Origin: Idiomarina baltica OS145
GTDB taxonomy: Bacteria; Pseudomonadota; Gammaproteobacteria; Enterobacterales; Alteromonadaceae
Length of the DNA: 41,114 bases
Assembly (NCBI RefSeq): GCF_000152885.1
Contig: NZ_CH672404.1
Location: 288,144 to 329,257 of the forward strand
Reading direction: 5' to 3'
Shown here: positions 1-9,023 of the stretch, in pieces
Layout of the letters: each line of letters opens with the position of its first letter
Position numbering within the stretch: position 1 is the stretch's first letter
Position numbers and translations under genes: made by a program
Notes under the pieces: generated by a model
What the model saw: the letters and a program-made list of their open reading frames with translations, nothing else
Database searches by the model: none
Told to the model about the DNA's origin: nothing

Positions 1-1875
1 ATGTTAGAGCGGATAAGAGAAGGGTCGCAGAGCTTTACTGCGAAAGCCGTTCTGGTCCTGATTATTTTGACCTTTGCCTTGGCGGGCGTAGGTAGCTATG
101 TGACTGGTGGCGCCACAACCACGGTGGCTGAGGTCAACGATGCTGAGATTAGTCAGCAAGCGTTGGAACGCGCATACGAGAACGAACGTAATCGTTTGCA
201 AGAACAGTTTGGCGACATGTTTGAAGCCGTTAGCTCGCAGCCGGGTTACATGCAATCGGTACGCGCTAATGTGCTGGAACAACTCATTCAACAAGAGTTG
301 TTGGTTCAGTACGCGCGTGATCACGGCATGCGTGTTTCTGCTGCACGTGTGAAACAAGAAATTCGTGATATTCCAGCGTTCCGTTCTGCGGGTCAATTTG
401 ATAACGATATTTATTTGATGGCTCTGCGTAACGCGGGATATACCCCAGAGCAATTTGCGACGGTATTACGTGATGACTTGATCAGAAGTCAGATCGCTCA
501 AGCCATTGGTGCGACCGAATTTGCGCTACCAGCAGAGGCACTTGCATTGCAGCGCTTGCAAAAGCAGACTCGCAGCGGCGCTTACATTATTGCTGAAAAC
601 GCCAATTTCGTTGACCAGGTTGAGTTGAGTGATAGCGATATCGAAAATTACTACAACGAAAACCAACAACAGTTTCAAACGCCTGAGCAACTCAAAGTCG
701 CATTTGTCCAGTTATCTAAAGCTGAACTTTACAATGACGTTAAAGTGAGCGATGACGAAGTCAAAGCCTATTATCAGGGATCGATTGACCAGTATCGCAC
801 TGACGAAGAACGTCGTGTGGCTCATATTTTGATTGAAAGCGATAGCGACAATGCTCAGGAAAAAGCGCAAGAAGCGTTGGCTCAGCTCAATGACGGTGCT
901 GACTTTGCCGCTATCGCAAAAGAGTATTCTGACGATACATTTTCTGCCGAGCAGGGCGGTGACCTAGACTGGATTACGAAAGGGTCTATGGATGAGGATT
1001 TCGATAATGCCGCATTCGCGCTCGAAAACGTCGGAGATGTTTCAGATATCGTCGAAACCTCATTCGGGTACCATATCATTAAGCTACTTGATGTTCGTCC
1101 AGGCGAAGTCACACCATTTGAGGACGTTGCCGGTGAAATTCGTCAAAAGCTAAAAGCACAACAGGTTGATGATAAATACTTTGAGTTACAACAAAAATTG
1201 GCGGAAGTAAGCTTTGAGCAACCAGATACGTTAGAGCCTGCGGCCGATGCCATTAACTCGACAGTGCGTACTTCTGATTTGTTTACCCGACAGAACGCGC
1301 CTACTGCGCTCAGTGACGAAGCGACACTTAATCGTATTTTCGATCCTCAACTGATTGATGAGAAATTAAACAGTGATGTCATTGAAACAGCAGATGATCG
1401 TTCGTTAGTTGTCAGGGTTTTAGCGCACGAACCTCAGGCGGTTAAGCCGTTGGACGACGTTCGCGAACAAATTGTTAGCCAGCTGCGTGTGCAAAAGGCA
1501 CAAGCGCTTGCCTTGGAGCAAGCTGAAGCCTGGAAGAAGCAGTGGCGTGAGCAAGGTGAGCCAGACGCTGACTATATGACATTAGATGCCATTGGCATGG
1601 ATAATCAAAACCATCCACGTGCAGTGTTACGTGCCTTGTTCTCTGAGGCACCGAGTGCAGGAGATGCGCCCGCATTGACGACGATTGAAATGCCGAACGG
1701 CGATGCTGCGGTTGTTGCGTTAACAAAAGTGAACGAAGCAGATATCGAGGGTGAAGAAGCGAATCAGCAAGTGGTTCAGCAGCTTCAAAACCGTCAATCG
1801 CAATTAATGCTTCAAGCATTTATTGAGACGTTAGTTGAGCAAGCCTCTATTTCACGCTCACAGTCAGATGACTAA
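1..1875 (+). CDS. ppiD: Peptidylprolyl isomerase PpiD (SurA/parvulin type periplasmic chaperone)
   Basis: PpiD is an inner-membrane-anchored periplasmic chaperone that works near the SecYEG exit on newly exported proteins. The 624-residue product has the family layout: a short basic cytoplasmic start, one membrane helix at about residues 16-36, a SurA_N-like chaperone region, and a parvulin domain at about 268-368 with the typical RRVAHILI start and FGYHIIKLLDV end. The length is close to the 623 residues of E. coli PpiD, so the ATG at base 1 is probably the true start, although the ribosome binding site lies outside the window. In relatives the gene follows lon and hupB, which would lie to the left. 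The parvulin domain of PpiD is often catalytically weak, so isomerase activity is not certain. Confidence 0.95.
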   Translation: MLERIREGSQSFTAKAVLVLIILTFALAGVGSYVTGGATTTVAEVNDAEISQQALERAYENERNRLQEQFGDMFEAVSSQPGYMQSVRANVLEQLIQQELLVQYARDHGMRVSAARVKQEIRDIPAFRSAGQFDNDIYLMALRNAGYTPEQFATVLRDDLIRSQIAQAIGATEFALPAEALALQRLQKQTRSGAYIIAENANFVDQVELSDSDIENYYNENQQQFQTPEQLKVAFVQLSKAELYNDVKVSDDEVKAYYQGSIDQYRTDEERRVAHILIESDSDNAQEKAQEALAQLNDGADFAAIAKEYSDDTFSAEQGGDLDWITKGSMDEDFDNAAFALENVGDVSDIVETSFGYHIIKLLDVRPGEVTPFEDVAGEIRQKLKAQQVDDKYFELQQKLAEVSFEQPDTLEPAADAINSTVRTSDLFTRQNAPTALSDEATLNRIFDPQLIDEKLNSDVIETADDRSLVVRVLAHEPQAVKPLDDVREQIVSQLRVQKAQALALEQAEAWKKQWREQGEPDADYMTLDAIGMDNQNHPRAVLRALFSEAPSAGDAPALTTIEMPNGDAAVVALTKVNEADIEGEEANQQVVQQLQNRQSQLMLQAFIETLVEQASISRSQSDD

Positions 1876-1903
1876 TAGCCTAAATCCTAAATAAGAGCGC
1901 AAT

Positions 1904-1939
1904 AAAAAAACCTGGCATTGTAAATGCCAGGTTTTTTTT
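1904..1939. terminator. Bidirectional intrinsic terminator between ppiD and batD
   Basis: A perfect 9-bp stem, CCTGGCATT / AATGCCAGG, with a GTA loop is flanked by an A-run on the left and a T-run on the right, so it can end transcription on both strands. It lies between the convergent ppiD (stop at 1875) and batD (stop at 1961). Confidence 0.93.
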
Positions 1940-1960
1940 ACCCTCAGCAACGGTGCCGGT

Positions 1961-3700
1961 TTACTTAATGGGGTATAACGGAGGCAATGGCGAGGAGGCT
2001 TTGGATGCTGTATCGCTACGCTGTTGCGCTGTTCTGACAGCTTGATAAAGCTGTTTTCCTCGTTGCCAACTATCTACCTTCTGAGCCGAATACAAAGCGG
2101 CTTGAAGCGAGTTGAGTTCATCCGATAGCTGGGTATTTGTGGGTTGCGCGAGCAGCTGTTCAACCTCTTGAAGGGTTGTTATGCTTTGCGCAAAGTTTTG
2201 TCTTGCCCATCGCTTCAACGACTGTTCGGCAAGTTTAGGTTGATTATTTGCACATGCTTGTTGGAATTGACGCCAAGCTTCACTCTGAGTGACTGGTTGC
2301 GACTGAGTTGATTCGCGAGAAACCGTATGAGCATGTTTTTCACGTTTTTTAAATAGCCAGACATTAACGGCTAAACTGGTCAATAAGGCAATGATCAACG
2401 CAATAACTAACCAAACCCAGTAGTGAGTTGAATCATCTTGCTCTTGTGCCGCCGCAGTGTCGCTTGCGATGACTTCATCAGGAGCAACTGCCTTCTCGGG
2501 TTGTTGGGCTGACGGCGTGTCAGGTGTTTGAGTGATCGGGGCGCCGGTGACTGTGAAGCTGAGGTCATTGGTCGAGGCGATTGAACGCCGTTGCGTTTTA
2601 GTATTAAACCAAGGCACTTCAATTCCCGGAACCGTGAGCTCGCCTGGCTGCTGTGGGACAATGGCGTAATTAACCGTCTTTTGAGCGATGTTAATGCCGT
2701 TTCTTACGAACTGATCCGTACTCTCGTTGTCTGGATAAACCCGCACGCTGTCAGGATAGTTGTAGTTAATGTCAGGAAGCTGTTCAGGCTTAACGCCAAC
2801 CGCAGTGAGCATCAACGATACTGAAATCGGCTCGCCCACTTTATATTCCTCTTTTTCGGGCTTTACGGTTTGACTGATTGTCACTAAATCACTCGGAAGC
2901 CAGTGTCCTGTCCAATTTTTGGGGATAGGTTTAACTTGGACCTTTTTTGGCTCTGCAATGGCGCTGACAGGTTGCGTATTAGAGAAGGAAGAGAAAATAG
3001 ATCGCTGACCCGAGGCGTATACTTCGCCGTCGAATCGTGCGCCCTCAATTGTAAACTCGCCCGATTGATTAGGAGTAATTTGATAGGTGCGCTGATAGAC
3101 CCGATACCGGCGACCATGATTCATTTCACTGTATTCTTCGTCTTTACCAATTTGTCGGATATCTGCGTTTTCCATAGTCGGGGGGACTAAGTTACCTTTG
3201 TTAAGGTCAGCGGCGAGATAGAGGCGCACAATATAATGAATCGGCTGTTGTAGAAAAACCTGTTGAGTATCTAATGTCACATCGACAAATGCCACTTTGT
3301 CGCTGCGTTTCGCAGCGTCTGAGCCTGGCTCAACAACGGTCATGGTAATCGGATCTGAACTCGCCCCATCAAGGCTGATGCTCGGAATCTGATAGTCGCC
3401 CGGATCGTTTGCAACTAATACGGTGGTAAATTGCGTTAATTTTTTTAAGTCACCGTTCACAATCGAGGTTTGACGACTGACGCTCGTGCGGCCGACGACA
3501 AAATCGTTCAGTAGAATATCTGGCTGGAAGGCCGAGTTGGGTACGTCGTCATTAAAGGTCACCGTTAAAATGAACGACTCGTTTGCGATCACTGGGTTTT
3601 TGTCGACTGTACTCGTGATGTTCGTGACATCTGCGTGGGCGCTGAAAGAAACCAGAACCATGACACACGCAATACATAAGCGATACCAACGACTTACCAT
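1961..3700 (-). CDS. batD: BatD family protein (aerotolerance operon, periplasmic/membrane)
   Basis: Last gene of the MoxR/Bat operon. The 579-residue protein starts with a signal peptide (MVSRWYRLCIACVMVLVSFSAHA), continues with a long beta-rich periplasmic part typical of BatD (an early TSTVDKNPVIANESFILTVTF stretch and repeated Ig-like strands), and has one membrane helix at about 428-450 (HYWVWLVIALIIALLTSLAV) followed by a basic cytoplasmic tail of about 125 residues. Its start overlaps the end of the BatB/C gene by 7 bp and is preceded by GGAG, which suggests coupled translation. Bat proteins were linked to oxygen tolerance in Bacteroides, but the molecular function of BatD is unknown; a role in envelope stress or in assembling proteins with the MoxR chaperone is inference. 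Confidence 0.88.
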   Translation of the reverse strand: MVSRWYRLCIACVMVLVSFSAHADVTNITSTVDKNPVIANESFILTVTFNDDVPNSAFQPDILLNDFVVGRTSVSRQTSIVNGDLKKLTQFTTVLVANDPGDYQIPSISLDGASSDPITMTVVEPGSDAAKRSDKVAFVDVTLDTQQVFLQQPIHYIVRLYLAADLNKGNLVPPTMENADIRQIGKDEEYSEMNHGRRYRVYQRTYQITPNQSGEFTIEGARFDGEVYASGQRSIFSSFSNTQPVSAIAEPKKVQVKPIPKNWTGHWLPSDLVTISQTVKPEKEEYKVGEPISVSLMLTAVGVKPEQLPDINYNYPDSVRVYPDNESTDQFVRNGINIAQKTVNYAIVPQQPGELTVPGIEVPWFNTKTQRRSIASTNDLSFTVTGAPITQTPDTPSAQQPEKAVAPDEVIASDTAAAQEQDDSTHYWVWLVIALIIALLTSLAVNVWLFKKREKHAHTVSRESTQSQPVTQSEAWRQFQQACANNQPKLAEQSLKRWARQNFAQSITTLQEVEQLLAQPTNTQLSDELNSLQAALYSAQKVDSWQRGKQLYQAVRTAQQRSDTASKASSPLPPLYPIK

Positions 3701-5547
3701 TTTTGTTCTACTCCTTCTGGGTCACCCACGCCTTGTTGCTGCCTGCGTTGACTCTCTAAATACATTTTCCTGCGTAACAGAATACTGGGATCATCGGGTA
3801 CGCGATTCATCCATTGTTCTAACTGGCGAGCTCGCTCGGGATCAATATCGTCACTAAATTCAGTTTGTTGACTGCGCTGCTCGCGTTCAGGATCTGATGT
3901 CTTTTTCTGTTGCTGTGATTGTTGTTGCCGTTTCTGCTCTTCCTGTTGCGGTTGTTGGCTATCTTTTTGTTGCGACTGTTGGCGGTCTTTGCTTGTTGAG
4001 TTTTGCTCCTGTTCACCCTCAGGATTAGATTGCTCGCCTTGCTGGTCACCCTGTTGTTGGTCTTGTTGCTGCTCCGACTCATTTTGACCTTGTCCGCTTT
4101 GACGGTCGTCTTGATCTTGCTGACCTTTATTTTTATCGCCTGGTTTCTGACCCTGCTGTTGCTTTTGTTGCTGCAAAAGCTGCTGCATTAATTGTCGATT
4201 TGCTTGGGCCTCTTCCCAATTAGGTCGTTGAAGTAATGCTTCATCATACGCGTCGATAGCGGCTTGATACTGCTCCTGACGGGCTAAACTGTTACCTCGG
4301 TTATACCATCCCGTGGGCGTATCAAGCTGCGCGTATTGTTCTGCGGCGGCCGCATAGTCGCCCTGACGATAAAGGGCTGCACCTTTACGAAGCGGATCTC
4401 TACTCAGTTCAGCTGCCCGCCGCCATTGGTCAGACTCCAAAAGCTGCTGAGCCTGCTGCTCGTTATTTAACCACCAGCCTGGATCGGTTGTCGATTCCTG
4501 CGCAAAGGCGCTTTGCGGAACCGTCATGCAGGAGAGCCCAATAAAGCCAATAATATAGCTGCCCAGCGTACCGCCTCTCCGCCAACTAAATAGCACCATG
4601 GGAATCAGTAAGAGAGCCAGAAACGGACCCATATCGAGCCATTGATCGCCTTGCTGTTGTATATCACCCTGCTTGCCCTTTCTGGATAAGGGCTCAAGCG
4701 CCATAAATTGGTCGATATCTTGATTGGTCGACGTCGAGTTAACGTAAATTCCCCCCGTCAAATGAGCTAAATCGCGCAGCCTGTCAGGGTACAGTTTGGC
4801 AACCACTACTTGCCCGTATTTGTCTTTGGCTAAAGCCCCCTCCTTATCTCGAATAGGCGCTCCGTCCGTTGTACCGACACCTAGAATTGAAACACGGTGT
4901 TCCGTGGCACGAAGGTAATTACTCACATCGGCCATATCCTGACTATCGATACCATCGGTAATCCAGTATATATCGCCTTGTGAATAGCCTGCGTTAGTGA
5001 GTAATTGATCGGCGTGTTTGAGCGCGCTTAGTGGATTGTTACCGGGTACCGGCATAATTTCAGGTGACAGGGAGGGGATGAGGGTAAGCAGATTATTGTT
5101 ATCCTCGGTCAGTGGGCTAATAGTAAAGGCGTCAGCCGCGTATGCTACTAAGCCGGTGTCGCCGTCGAGTCCGGAACGAACTAAATCCATCGCCTTAAAA
5201 CGTACTCGCGTCAACCGGTTAGGATTGATATCTTCAGCGAGCAGCGAGGGCGACATATCCAACAACACGACCTGTCCGCTGTCTAACTTGTATACGGGCT
5301 GCGGGAGGCGCTCCCAGGTCGGGCCGCTGAGCGCTAAGGTTGCGACGATCCAGAAAAGCCCTAATCGATGGGCGGACCAAAATGTCATTTGCCCACCACT
5401 GTTAACCAAAACATTAGAAAGATGCTTTGGCAGCCACTGATGCCAGCCAGATTGATGCTTACCAATAAACAAAAGACGCGCATAAAGAAACGCCAAAGGT
5501 AGCAGAGCAAATAACCACGCGGGACGTATAAAGTGAAAATCAGCCAT
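3694..5547 (-). CDS. VWA and TPR domain protein, BatB-BatC fusion
   Basis: The 617-residue protein joins two Bat proteins. The N-terminal part has two membrane helices (about 10-28 and 61-76) and a von Willebrand A domain with a MIDAS motif DMSPS at 97-101 and a later ITDGIDS. Two more hydrophobic segments (about 310-350) follow; the second ends in a signal-peptide-like VPQSAFAQE, as if a separate BatC had been fused there. Then come TPR-like helices (ALYRQGDYAAAAEQYAQL, GNSLARQEQYQAAIDAYDEAL) and a tail of about 120 residues dominated by Q, E, D and K. The start chosen is the ATG at 5547, which has GGAGAGG 5 bases upstream; a GTG two codons earlier is less likely because it lies at the edge of that ribosome binding site. 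The gene overlaps batA by 8 bp and batD by 7 bp. MIDAS domains bind metal and partner proteins; the partner here is unknown. Confidence 0.88.
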   Translation of the reverse strand: MADFHFIRPAWLFALLPLAFLYARLLFIGKHQSGWHQWLPKHLSNVLVNSGGQMTFWSAHRLGLFWIVATLALSGPTWERLPQPVYKLDSGQVVLLDMSPSLLAEDINPNRLTRVRFKAMDLVRSGLDGDTGLVAYAADAFTISPLTEDNNNLLTLIPSLSPEIMPVPGNNPLSALKHADQLLTNAGYSQGDIYWITDGIDSQDMADVSNYLRATEHRVSILGVGTTDGAPIRDKEGALAKDKYGQVVVAKLYPDRLRDLAHLTGGIYVNSTSTNQDIDQFMALEPLSRKGKQGDIQQQGDQWLDMGPFLALLLIPMVLFSWRRGGTLGSYIIGFIGLSCMTVPQSAFAQESTTDPGWWLNNEQQAQQLLESDQWRRAAELSRDPLRKGAALYRQGDYAAAAEQYAQLDTPTGWYNRGNSLARQEQYQAAIDAYDEALLQRPNWEEAQANRQLMQQLLQQQKQQQGQKPGDKNKGQQDQDDRQSGQGQNESEQQQDQQQGDQQGEQSNPEGEQEQNSTSKDRQQSQQKDSQQPQQEEQKRQQQSQQQKKTSDPEREQRSQQTEFSDDIDPERARQLEQWMNRVPDDPSILLRRKMYLESQRRQQQGVGDPEGVEQKW

Positions 5548-6526
5548 GTTCACCTCTCCATGGACGATAATGCATCACGCTCAAGAGTGTTAGTAAGATC
5601 AATGCGCCAGCAAGCGGCCAGAAAAACAACGCCTTTCGTGGACGTAACTGTTGTTCCGCGCCTTGTACCGGTTCTAACTCATCCAATAATTGATAAATGC
5701 GCTCGAGCTCCTCGGTGCTGCGCGCACGAAAATACTCGCCACCTGTTTCATCGGCAAGGTTTTGCATGAGAGGTACGTCTAGGTCTCGTGACGGATTGAC
5801 TTTACGTCGACCAAAAACACTATCCACAACAACTTCCTCAGCACCGACAGCAATCGGGTAAATACGGACGTCATAAGCTTTTGCCAGTTCTAACGCTTGC
5901 TCTGGCGATAGATTACCTGCGGTATTCTGACCATCAGTTAAAAGCACTAATACTCGGTTAGTTTGTTGCTTACCTTTGAAGCGCTTAACAGCTAGGGCGA
6001 TTGCATCACCGATGGCGGTGCGTTCGCCAACCAAGCCGAGCACCGATTCGTCGAGCATCTGTTGAACGGTGTTACGATCGTACGTAATCGGTGTTTGAAG
6101 AAATGCGGTATCGGCAAATAGGATCAGTCCTAAGCGATCACCTTTGCGGCGCTCAATGAAGTCACCAAGTACGGCTTTGACCATTTCTAGACGGTCGACA
6201 TTACGGCCATCGAGCGTCATGTCGGCAATTTCCATTGAGCCAGATAGATCTACGGCTAGCATAATCTCACGTCCCTCATTGCGAACCGGTAGTGGCTCGC
6301 CGAGCCACTGTGGGCGTGCTACAGCGATAACAAGGAGTAGCCAGCATAGCCAAAGTAGTAGCCACATGAAGGGACGGGCTCGGGCATCACGATGACCGTC
6401 ACTCAGTCCATGCAGATTAGGGATACGAATTGCTGAAGCTTGTTGCTGTGCTTTGGGTAGAAAATAGCGCACAAACAACGGCAACGGCAGCAATAAAAAT
6501 AACCATGGCCAGGCAAACTCAAACAT
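5540..6526 (-). CDS. batA: VWA domain membrane protein BatA
   Basis: 328-residue membrane protein with two N-terminal helices (about 5-22 and 52-71), a von Willebrand A domain carrying a complete MIDAS motif (DLSGS at 93-97, then a TDGQNT loop), and a C-terminal helix (about 300-316, FFWPLAGALILLTLLSV). This is the BatA pattern. It overlaps DUF4381 upstream by 8 bp and the BatB/C gene downstream by 8 bp, so expression is probably coupled. MoxR ATPases with VWA partners are thought to act as chaperone-like complexes that insert metals or mature proteins; the client is not visible here. Confidence 0.9.
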   Translation of the reverse strand: MFEFAWPWLFLLLPLPLFVRYFLPKAQQQASAIRIPNLHGLSDGHRDARARPFMWLLLWLCWLLLVIAVARPQWLGEPLPVRNEGREIMLAVDLSGSMEIADMTLDGRNVDRLEMVKAVLGDFIERRKGDRLGLILFADTAFLQTPITYDRNTVQQMLDESVLGLVGERTAIGDAIALAVKRFKGKQQTNRVLVLLTDGQNTAGNLSPEQALELAKAYDVRIYPIAVGAEEVVVDSVFGRRKVNPSRDLDVPLMQNLADETGGEYFRARSTEELERIYQLLDELEPVQGAEQQLRPRKALFFWPLAGALILLTLLSVMHYRPWRGEHG

Positions 6527-6986
6527 GACGTGTTAACCTCCGCGGTGATTGCCCAACCCAGTCTGCCACTAACTGACGGTATTGCTCGACCCAGTCACTG
6601 TGTCCCGGTTGAAACAACAAGCGATCGGCATTGGCGAGTAGTTCGGCATGCTGTTGTTCGTTTGCACCTAAAAACTCGAGCCACGTGCGACCACTGAGAG
6701 GTGCGATTTCTTGGCGGGGAAAATAAACTAAAGCTGCACGCTTAGCAATGAAAGTGATCTCTTTTACTGTGGGTTGTTCAAGCTGGTTGAGCGCCTGTTG
6801 TGCGTAACGTAATGGTTTACGACGTAAATGACTACGCCAACCGTAAATGACAGCCATACTCAAACCCACAATCAGCACAATCAAAATAATCCAGATCGGT
6901 GTTGCGAGAGGAAGAACTGAGGCACTTGGCGGCTCTACAATATCTTTTAACTGACTTATATCTGCTTGCTGTATTAGACCGGACAT
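6519..6986 (-). CDS. DUF4381 domain-containing membrane protein
   Basis: A 155-residue protein with a short periplasmic start, one strong membrane helix at about 28-49 (LATPIWIILIVLIVGLSMAVIYGW), then a basic helical domain of about 100 residues (RKPLRYAQQALNQLEQ ... ISGRTWLEF-like region PLSGRTWLEFLGAN). This matches DUF4381, a family found almost only between DUF58 and BatA genes in proteobacterial MoxR operons. It lies 4 bp after the DUF58 gene and overlaps batA by 8 bp. No catalytic motif is apparent; a scaffold role in the Bat complex is inference. Confidence 0.87.
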   Translation of the reverse strand: MSGLIQQADISQLKDIVEPPSASVLPLATPIWIILIVLIVGLSMAVIYGWRSHLRRKPLRYAQQALNQLEQPTVKEITFIAKRAALVYFPRQEIAPLSGRTWLEFLGANEQQHAELLANADRLLFQPGHSDWVEQYRQLVADWVGQSPRRLTRHV

Positions 6987-6990
6987 CTCA

Positions 6991-7956
6991 TCACCGTAAT
7001 TCAGGCCATTGTTGTTCTAAGGCGATCGCAGAACTTACACGTGTTAGCGGTAAGCGATACTGATTAAAGCGCTCAAACAGTTGCTCGAACTCACTCATCG
7101 CCCGTTGATGATAATCAAGCCGTTGACGCGCATTGTTTAAATTGACCATGGCTTGTCGTTCGCCATCATGAATGCTTAAAGGTTGACTGGAATAACCCGC
7201 GGGTAGTTGTTGCTCCATCGGATCAAAAAGTTTAAAACTTCTTACTGAACTTCGAGTATTTAAACGCGCCAATTGTTCCAGCGTCTTTGTTTCTATGTGT
7301 TCAAAATCACTGATCACGTTTATTAAGCTACCCGGTTTCACTAAATGTGTTAAATGTTCGATACTTTGATTCAGTGGTGCAGGGTGCGGTGGTGTTTGCT
7401 GTTGCCAACGTTGCAAACTATCTTGGTGAACTTCCGTGAGCCCGCGTAAAAAGTGCATCACTGATTTGTGTTGTAAACTAGGTTTGTATTCGTTTTGTAA
7501 CCACCCATTGCTAATGATACCGCCGACTTTGTCTCCGCGTTGAAGTGTTTGCCAAGCAAGTGCAGAGGCAAGGTGGCACGCCTGTACTGACTTAAACAGG
7601 AGTTGACTGCCGAACAGTTGCGTTAGCGCTAAATCAACCACAATATATACGGGACGATCCTTTTCTTCACGGTAGAGCTTTGTATGTGCTTTACCCGTCC
7701 GTGCCGTGACACGCCAATCGATCGATCGCACATCGTCGCCTGGTTGATAATGACGGACCTCATCAAACTCCATACCGCGTCCGCGGGTTTTGCTCAGTAG
7801 CGCGCCAGACTGCGATGACGCAGGCAACTGACGCTGATGACGAGCAAAAGCGGGTAGCTTAGTGCGGTAGTACATCAATTCTTGCATGTTGGGCTGCAAA
7901 CCATCGGTATGGAGCCTTTCCAGCCACTGCTCAGTTGTTAATTTTTGCATTGGCAT
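6991..7956 (-). CDS. DUF58 domain-containing protein
   Basis: 321-residue soluble protein with the DUF58 signature at about residues 60-112: RGMEFDEVRHYQPGDDVRSIDWRVTARTGKAHTKLYREEK in the protein, given here in pieces as GMEFDEVRHYQPGDD and SIDWRVTARTGK, followed by DRPVYIVVD. The C-terminal part resembles a degenerate VWA fold (VYIVVDLALTQ, LINVISDFEHIE). The start codon shares one base with the moxR stop (TAATG), a clear case of translational coupling. DUF58 proteins accompany MoxR ATPases very widely; their biochemical role is unproven. Confidence 0.92.
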   Translation of the reverse strand: MPMQKLTTEQWLERLHTDGLQPNMQELMYYRTKLPAFARHQRQLPASSQSGALLSKTRGRGMEFDEVRHYQPGDDVRSIDWRVTARTGKAHTKLYREEKDRPVYIVVDLALTQLFGSQLLFKSVQACHLASALAWQTLQRGDKVGGIISNGWLQNEYKPSLQHKSVMHFLRGLTEVHQDSLQRWQQQTPPHPAPLNQSIEHLTHLVKPGSLINVISDFEHIETKTLEQLARLNTRSSVRSFKLFDPMEQQLPAGYSSQPLSIHDGERQAMVNLNNARQRLDYHQRAMSEFEQLFERFNQYRLPLTRVSSAIALEQQWPELR

Positions 7957-8912
7957 TAGGGCGACGGAACTAGTTCGAGTATACGTTCAAGCACCGTGTC
8001 CGGGCTAATACCGTCGGCTTCTGCTTGATAGCTAATAATGATGCGATGACGCAAAGTGTTGAAAAACACTTCGCGGACATCATCTGGGGTGACAAAGTCA
8101 CGATCATTGAGCCATGCGTTAGCACGAGCACAGCGCTCAAGTGCTATTGTAGCGCGAGGACTCGCACCATAGGTTAACCAACTGGCAAGTGTTTCATCGT
8201 AATTGGCCGGTGAGCGTGTCGCCATTACTAACTGCACGAGATAATGTTCAACGGCTTCATCCAAGAACAGTTGCATCACTTGGTTACGGGCTTCAAACAA
8301 TTGGCGCTGAGTGAGTGGGGTCGGCATCACCGCCTGCCCATCAAGCGCTTCGCCACGTGTCAGGCGCAAAATTTTCAATTCAGTGTCGGCATCGGGATAG
8401 TCTAGGTTTAGATGCATGAGAAAACGGTCTAACTGTGCTTCAGGCAGTGGATATGTACCTTCTTGCTCGAGAGGGTTTTGGGTCGCCAAGACCATAAATA
8501 GATCAGATAGCGGATAGCTGCGTTGGCCTACGGTAATTTGCCGCTCAGCCATCGCCTCCAACAATGCAGATTGCACTTTAGCCGGTGCACGGTTGATCTC
8601 ATCAGCAAGTATCAGGTTATGAAACAAAGGACCTTGTTGAAAATCAAAGGCACCTGTCTCGGGTCGGTATATATCCGTACCCGTTAAATCGGCAGGTAGG
8701 AGATCGGGGGTAAACTGTACGCGGTGAAAGTCACCCTCAATGCCTTTGGCAAGGGCTTGCACAGCACGTGTTTTGGCCAATCCAGGAGGACCCTCAACAA
8801 GTAGGTGACCGTCGGCGAGTACAGCGATTAACAAGTTCTTGGTGAACTCAGGCTGACCTAATACCTGACTATCTAAAAATGCTTGCAGTTGTTTGAATTG
8901 TTCAGCAGCCAT
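7956..8912 (-). CDS. MoxR family AAA+ ATPase
   Basis: First gene of the Bat operon; a 318-residue AAA+ ATPase of the MoxR family. Walker A is GPPGLAKT at 41-48, Walker B is LILADEINRAP with D104/E105, and the sensor region AERQITVGQRSYPL ... LATQNPLEQEGTYPLPEAQLDRF is typical. The chosen start is the ATG at 8912, because GGGAG lies 4 bases upstream and the 318-residue length fits the family; the frame stays open upstream to 9020, but those 36 residues look unlike any MoxR N-terminus and cross the likely promoter. MoxR proteins act as chaperones with VWA partners, here presumably BatA and BatB/C. Confidence 0.94.
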   Translation of the reverse strand: MAAEQFKQLQAFLDSQVLGQPEFTKNLLIAVLADGHLLVEGPPGLAKTRAVQALAKGIEGDFHRVQFTPDLLPADLTGTDIYRPETGAFDFQQGPLFHNLILADEINRAPAKVQSALLEAMAERQITVGQRSYPLSDLFMVLATQNPLEQEGTYPLPEAQLDRFLMHLNLDYPDADTELKILRLTRGEALDGQAVMPTPLTQRQLFEARNQVMQLFLDEAVEHYLVQLVMATRSPANYDETLASWLTYGASPRATIALERCARANAWLNDRDFVTPDDVREVFFNTLRHRIIISYQAEADGISPDTVLERILELVPSP

Positions 8913-8963
8913 GGTGCTCCCGCTTACTATCTTAGTTGCGAATGATTTGTGCTCAGCTGTATT

Positions 8964-8992
8964 GTTATGCAGCCTAAGCATGCTATTTTCAA
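8964..8992 (-). promoter_or_regulatory. Candidate sigma-70 promoter for the MoxR/Bat operon
   Basis: On the minus strand, TTGAAA (8992-8987), a 17-base spacer and CATAAC (8969-8964) fit a sigma-70 promoter. Transcription would begin near 8957, about 45 bases before the chosen moxR start. Sequence match only. Confidence 0.4.
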
Positions 8993-9023
8993 TGGTGTTC
9001 TCTACTTTAACGAAAACCAAGGT

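Noticed and set aside
4003-4191. Leucine-rich plus-strand reading frame that looks like a membrane peptide
   Set aside because: It is the antisense of the CAR-rich glutamine tail of the BatB/C gene; CTG/TTG repeats give false hydrophobicity and there is no ribosome binding site.
8913-9020. 36-residue N-terminal extension of MoxR
   Set aside because: Unlike any MoxR start, crosses the candidate promoter, and the ATG at 8912 has a good GGGAG site.
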